Positions 62,434-64,000 of a stretch of DNA of 64,000 nt are shown here, piece after piece. The notes beneath the pieces were generated by a model. The model was not told where the DNA came from. It worked only from the letters and a program-made list of their open reading frames with translations, and did no database searches. A program made the position numbers and the translations under genes. This DNA is from Terrirubrum flagellatum (GTDB lineage: Bacteria > Pseudomonadota > Alphaproteobacteria > Rhizobiales > Beijerinckiaceae): contig NZ_CP091851.1 in assembly GCF_022059845.1 (NCBI RefSeq), positions 1,116,001-1,180,000 of the forward strand, read 5' to 3'. The stretch's first letter is position 1. Each line of letters starts with the position of its first letter.

Positions 62434-62847
62434 ATGTTGCAGCCAAAAAAGACCAACTATCGCCGCGCCTTCAAGGGGCGCATCAAGGGCGAGACCAAGG
62501 CTGGCGCGCAGTTGAACTTCGGCCAGTTCGGCCTGAAGGCGCTCGAGCCGGAGCGCATCACCGCGCGCCAGATCGAGGCCGCGCGCCGCGCCATCACGCG
62601 CGAAATGAAGCGCGTCGGCCGCGTCTGGATTCGCATCTTCCCGGATTTGCCGGTGTCGAAGAAGCCGACCGAAGTCCGCATGGGCTCGGGCAAGGGCGCT
62701 CCGGAATTCTGGGCCGCGCGCGTCGCGCCAGGCCGCATCATGTTTGAAATCGACGGCGTGTCTGAAGTCACGGCCCGCGAAGCGCTGCGCCTCGGCGCCG
62801 CCAAGCTGCCGATCAAGACGCGCTTCGTGCAGCGCATCGCCGAGTAA
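62434..62847 (+). CDS. rplP: 50S ribosomal protein L16
   Basis: L16 helps A-site tRNA binding and late 50S assembly. The 137 residues start [20 protein letters not shown] and include [20 protein letters not shown]. It lies in the S10 operon, 11 bp after rpsC. Confidence 0.97.
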   Translation: MLQPKKTNYRRAFKGRIKGETKAGAQLNFGQFGLKALEPERITARQIEAARRAITREMKRVGRVWIRIFPDLPVSKKPTEVRMGSGKGAPEFWAARVAPGRIMFEIDGVSEVTAREALRLGAAKLPIKTRFVQRIAE

Positions 62848-62857
62848 GGAGGGGCCG

Positions 62858-63076
62858 ATGAAAACCAGTCAGCGGACGTCCGACCTGAAGGCGATGACCG
62901 GCGACCAGCTCAATGACGAGCTCGTCAAGCTGAAGAAGGAGCAGTTCAACCTGCGCTTCCAGAAGGCGACCGGGCAGCTCGAGAAGACCAACCGCGTGCG
63001 CGAGGTCCGTCGCGACATCGCGCGCGTGAAGACACTCGCCAAATCAAAGGCCGCCTCGGCGGCCAAGACCGCCTGA
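62858..63076 (+). CDS. rpmC: 50S ribosomal protein L29
   Basis: L29 is a small two-helix protein at the tunnel exit. The 72 residues from ATG 62858 ([20 protein letters not shown]) include [32 protein letters not shown] precedes the start. Confidence 0.96.
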   Translation: MKTSQRTSDLKAMTGDQLNDELVKLKKEQFNLRFQKATGQLEKTNRVREVRRDIARVKTLAKSKAASAAKTA

Positions 63077-63086
63077 GGAGCGACAG

Positions 63087-63320
63087 ATGCCGAAGCGCAT
63101 TCTCCAGGGCGTTGTCGTCTCCGACAAGCAGGACAAGACCGTCGTCGTGAAAGTCGAGCGCCGGTTCACGCACCCGCTGTTCAAGAAGACGGTGCGCCGC
63201 ACGAAGAACTACCATGCCCATGACGAAGCCAACCTGTTCAAGGTCGGCGACACCGTGGACATCCAGGAAGGCCGCCCGATTTCGAAATTGAAGCGTTGGG
63301 TGGTGTTGCCGAAAGCCTGA
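63087..63320 (+). CDS. rpsQ: 30S ribosomal protein S17
   Basis: S17 is a primary 16S-binding protein with an OB fold. The 77 residues show [20 protein letters not shown] and [20 protein letters not shown]. It is the last gene of the S10 operon; a 169-bp gap with a hairpin follows. Confidence 0.97.
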   Translation: MPKRILQGVVVSDKQDKTVVVKVERRFTHPLFKKTVRRTKNYHAHDEANLFKVGDTVDIQEGRPISKLKRWVVLPKA

Positions 63321-63370
63321 AGCAGCGTTAAAAGCGCCGCTTCGGGCGGGGGCCGCATGGCCTCCGCCTC

Positions 63371-63402
63371 GGCTTTTCAGGGGGCTAGCTCCCTGAAAAG
63401 CC
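63371..63402 (+). terminator. Hairpin between rpsQ and rplN
   Basis: GGCTTTTCAGGG (63371-63382) pairs perfectly with CCCTGAAAAGCC (63391-63402). No T-run follows. It marks the boundary between the S10 and spc operons and may be a weak terminator or a protein-binding element. Confidence 0.5.
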
Positions 63403-63489
63403 AACTAAATCCGGGACGGAATCAACTGTCCCGATCAACTCCAGGCGTAGTCCGGGGCGACCCGGAAACCGACTGAAAGGATATGTGTC

Positions 63490-63858
63490 ATGATCCAGAT
63501 GCAAACGAATCTGGACGTCGCCGACAATTCCGGCGCTCGCCGCGTGATGTGCATCAAGGTGCTCGGCGGCTCCAAGCGCAAGTATGCGGGCGTTGGCGAC
63601 ATCATCGTTGTCTCGATCAAGGAAGCGATTCCGCGCGGCCGCGTGAAGAAGGGCGACGTCATGAAGGCGATCGTCGTTCGCACCGCGAAGGACATCCGCC
63701 GCGCTGACGGCTCGGTCATCCGCTTCGACAAGAATGCGGCCGTTCTGATCAACAACCAGAAAGAGCCAATCGGCACCCGCATCTTCGGGCCGGTTCCGCG
63801 CGAGCTGCGCGCGAAGAACCACATGAAGATCATCTCGCTCGCGCCGGAGGTGCTGTGA
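63490..63858 (+). CDS. rplN: 50S ribosomal protein L14
   Basis: L14 lies at the subunit interface and binds RsfS. The 122 residues show [20 protein letters not shown] and [20 protein letters not shown]. It opens the spc operon; the start is ATG 63490 after GAAAGGATATGTGTC. Confidence 0.97.
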   Translation: MIQMQTNLDVADNSGARRVMCIKVLGGSKRKYAGVGDIIVVSIKEAIPRGRVKKGDVMKAIVVRTAKDIRRADGSVIRFDKNAAVLINNQKEPIGTRIFGPVPRELRAKNHMKIISLAPEVL

Positions 63859-64000
63859 TGGCCGCGAAGATCAAGAAGGGCGACCAGGTTCTGGTCATCG
63901 CTGGCCGCGACAAGGGCAAGACCGGCGAAGTCACGCAGATGTTTCCGTCCGAAAGCAAAGCTCTCGTGCGCGGAATCAATCTGGTGAAGCGTCACCAGAA
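63858..64000 (+). CDS. rplX: 50S ribosomal protein L24, 3' partial
   Basis: L24 initiates 50S assembly. Only the first 47 residues are inside the window ([40 protein letters not shown]), with the KOW motif. The start overlaps the rplN stop by one base (TGATG). Confidence 0.95.
   Translation, partial: MAAKIKKGDQVLVIAGRDKGKTGEVTQMFPSESKALVRGINLVKRHQ

Overview
The window is a GC-rich chromosomal segment of an alphaproteobacterium, most likely Hyphomicrobiales (Rhizobiales). The evidence is the order of the rplJL-rpoBC / rpsL-rpsG-fusA-tuf / S10-spc genes, the style of the encoded proteins, and two copies of the palindromic AGAGCATG...AACCGG...CATGCTCT intergenic repeat that is common in that order. 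The genus cannot be settled by reading alone.

Layout. (1) 1-9.9 kb is a surface or secreted protein locus. A giant gene enters from the left edge with propeller-like repeats, a DUF11-like domain, SdrD-type B repeats, a subtilase domain, a cadherin-like domain and 72-bp tandem repeats. It is broken into several reading frames. A DUF3467 protein and a GAF-HlyD adaptor follow. (2) 10-24.3 kb is chromosomal metabolism: an IlvD/Edd-family dehydratase, a chemoreceptor, modABC plus a short ModE, ilvD with an apparent ATT start, an MscS-type channel, a membrane 2Fe-2S protein and dxs. (3) At 24347-24638 is a tRNA-Leu(UAA) gene interrupted by a 203-nt group I intron. (4) 24.6-39.5 kb is a 14.9-kb integrated element. 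It is bounded by the tRNA 3' end and an imperfect 30-bp copy of it, and carries a P4-type integrase next to the right copy. It has AlpA/excisionase-like proteins, a RepA-like ATPase, clustered GGACA/TGTCC repeats, a terminase-small-subunit-like protein, a YqaJ-like protein with a changed active site, and a tape measure protein with its small upstream partner. No large terminase, portal or capsid gene is visible, so it looks like a phage satellite or a decayed prophage. Its left end holds an AT-richer three-gene operon (D12-type adenine methyltransferase, ParB-like protein, protein with a C-terminal HEPN-like RNxxxH motif) with its own promoter. This is the best candidate for an undescribed system. 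(5) 39.5-42.8 kb holds a DUF4394 protein and a PAS-GGDEF-EAL protein. (6) 43.6-64 kb is the transcription/translation supercluster: rplJL, rpoBC, rpsL, rpsG, fusA, tuf, the S10 operon through rpsQ, then rplN and the start of rplX at the right edge.

How it fits together. The mod genes form a molybdate importer with a likely ModE-type regulator. ilvD serves branched-chain amino acid synthesis and dxs isoprenoid synthesis. The element uses tRNA-Leu(UAA) as its attachment site; integration rebuilds the 3' exon and leaves the intron, which lies in the anticodon loop, untouched. At least six frame disruptions lie between 4.0 and 8.05 kb and none is seen in the conserved genes elsewhere, so this locus is probably decaying, or was assembled badly only there.
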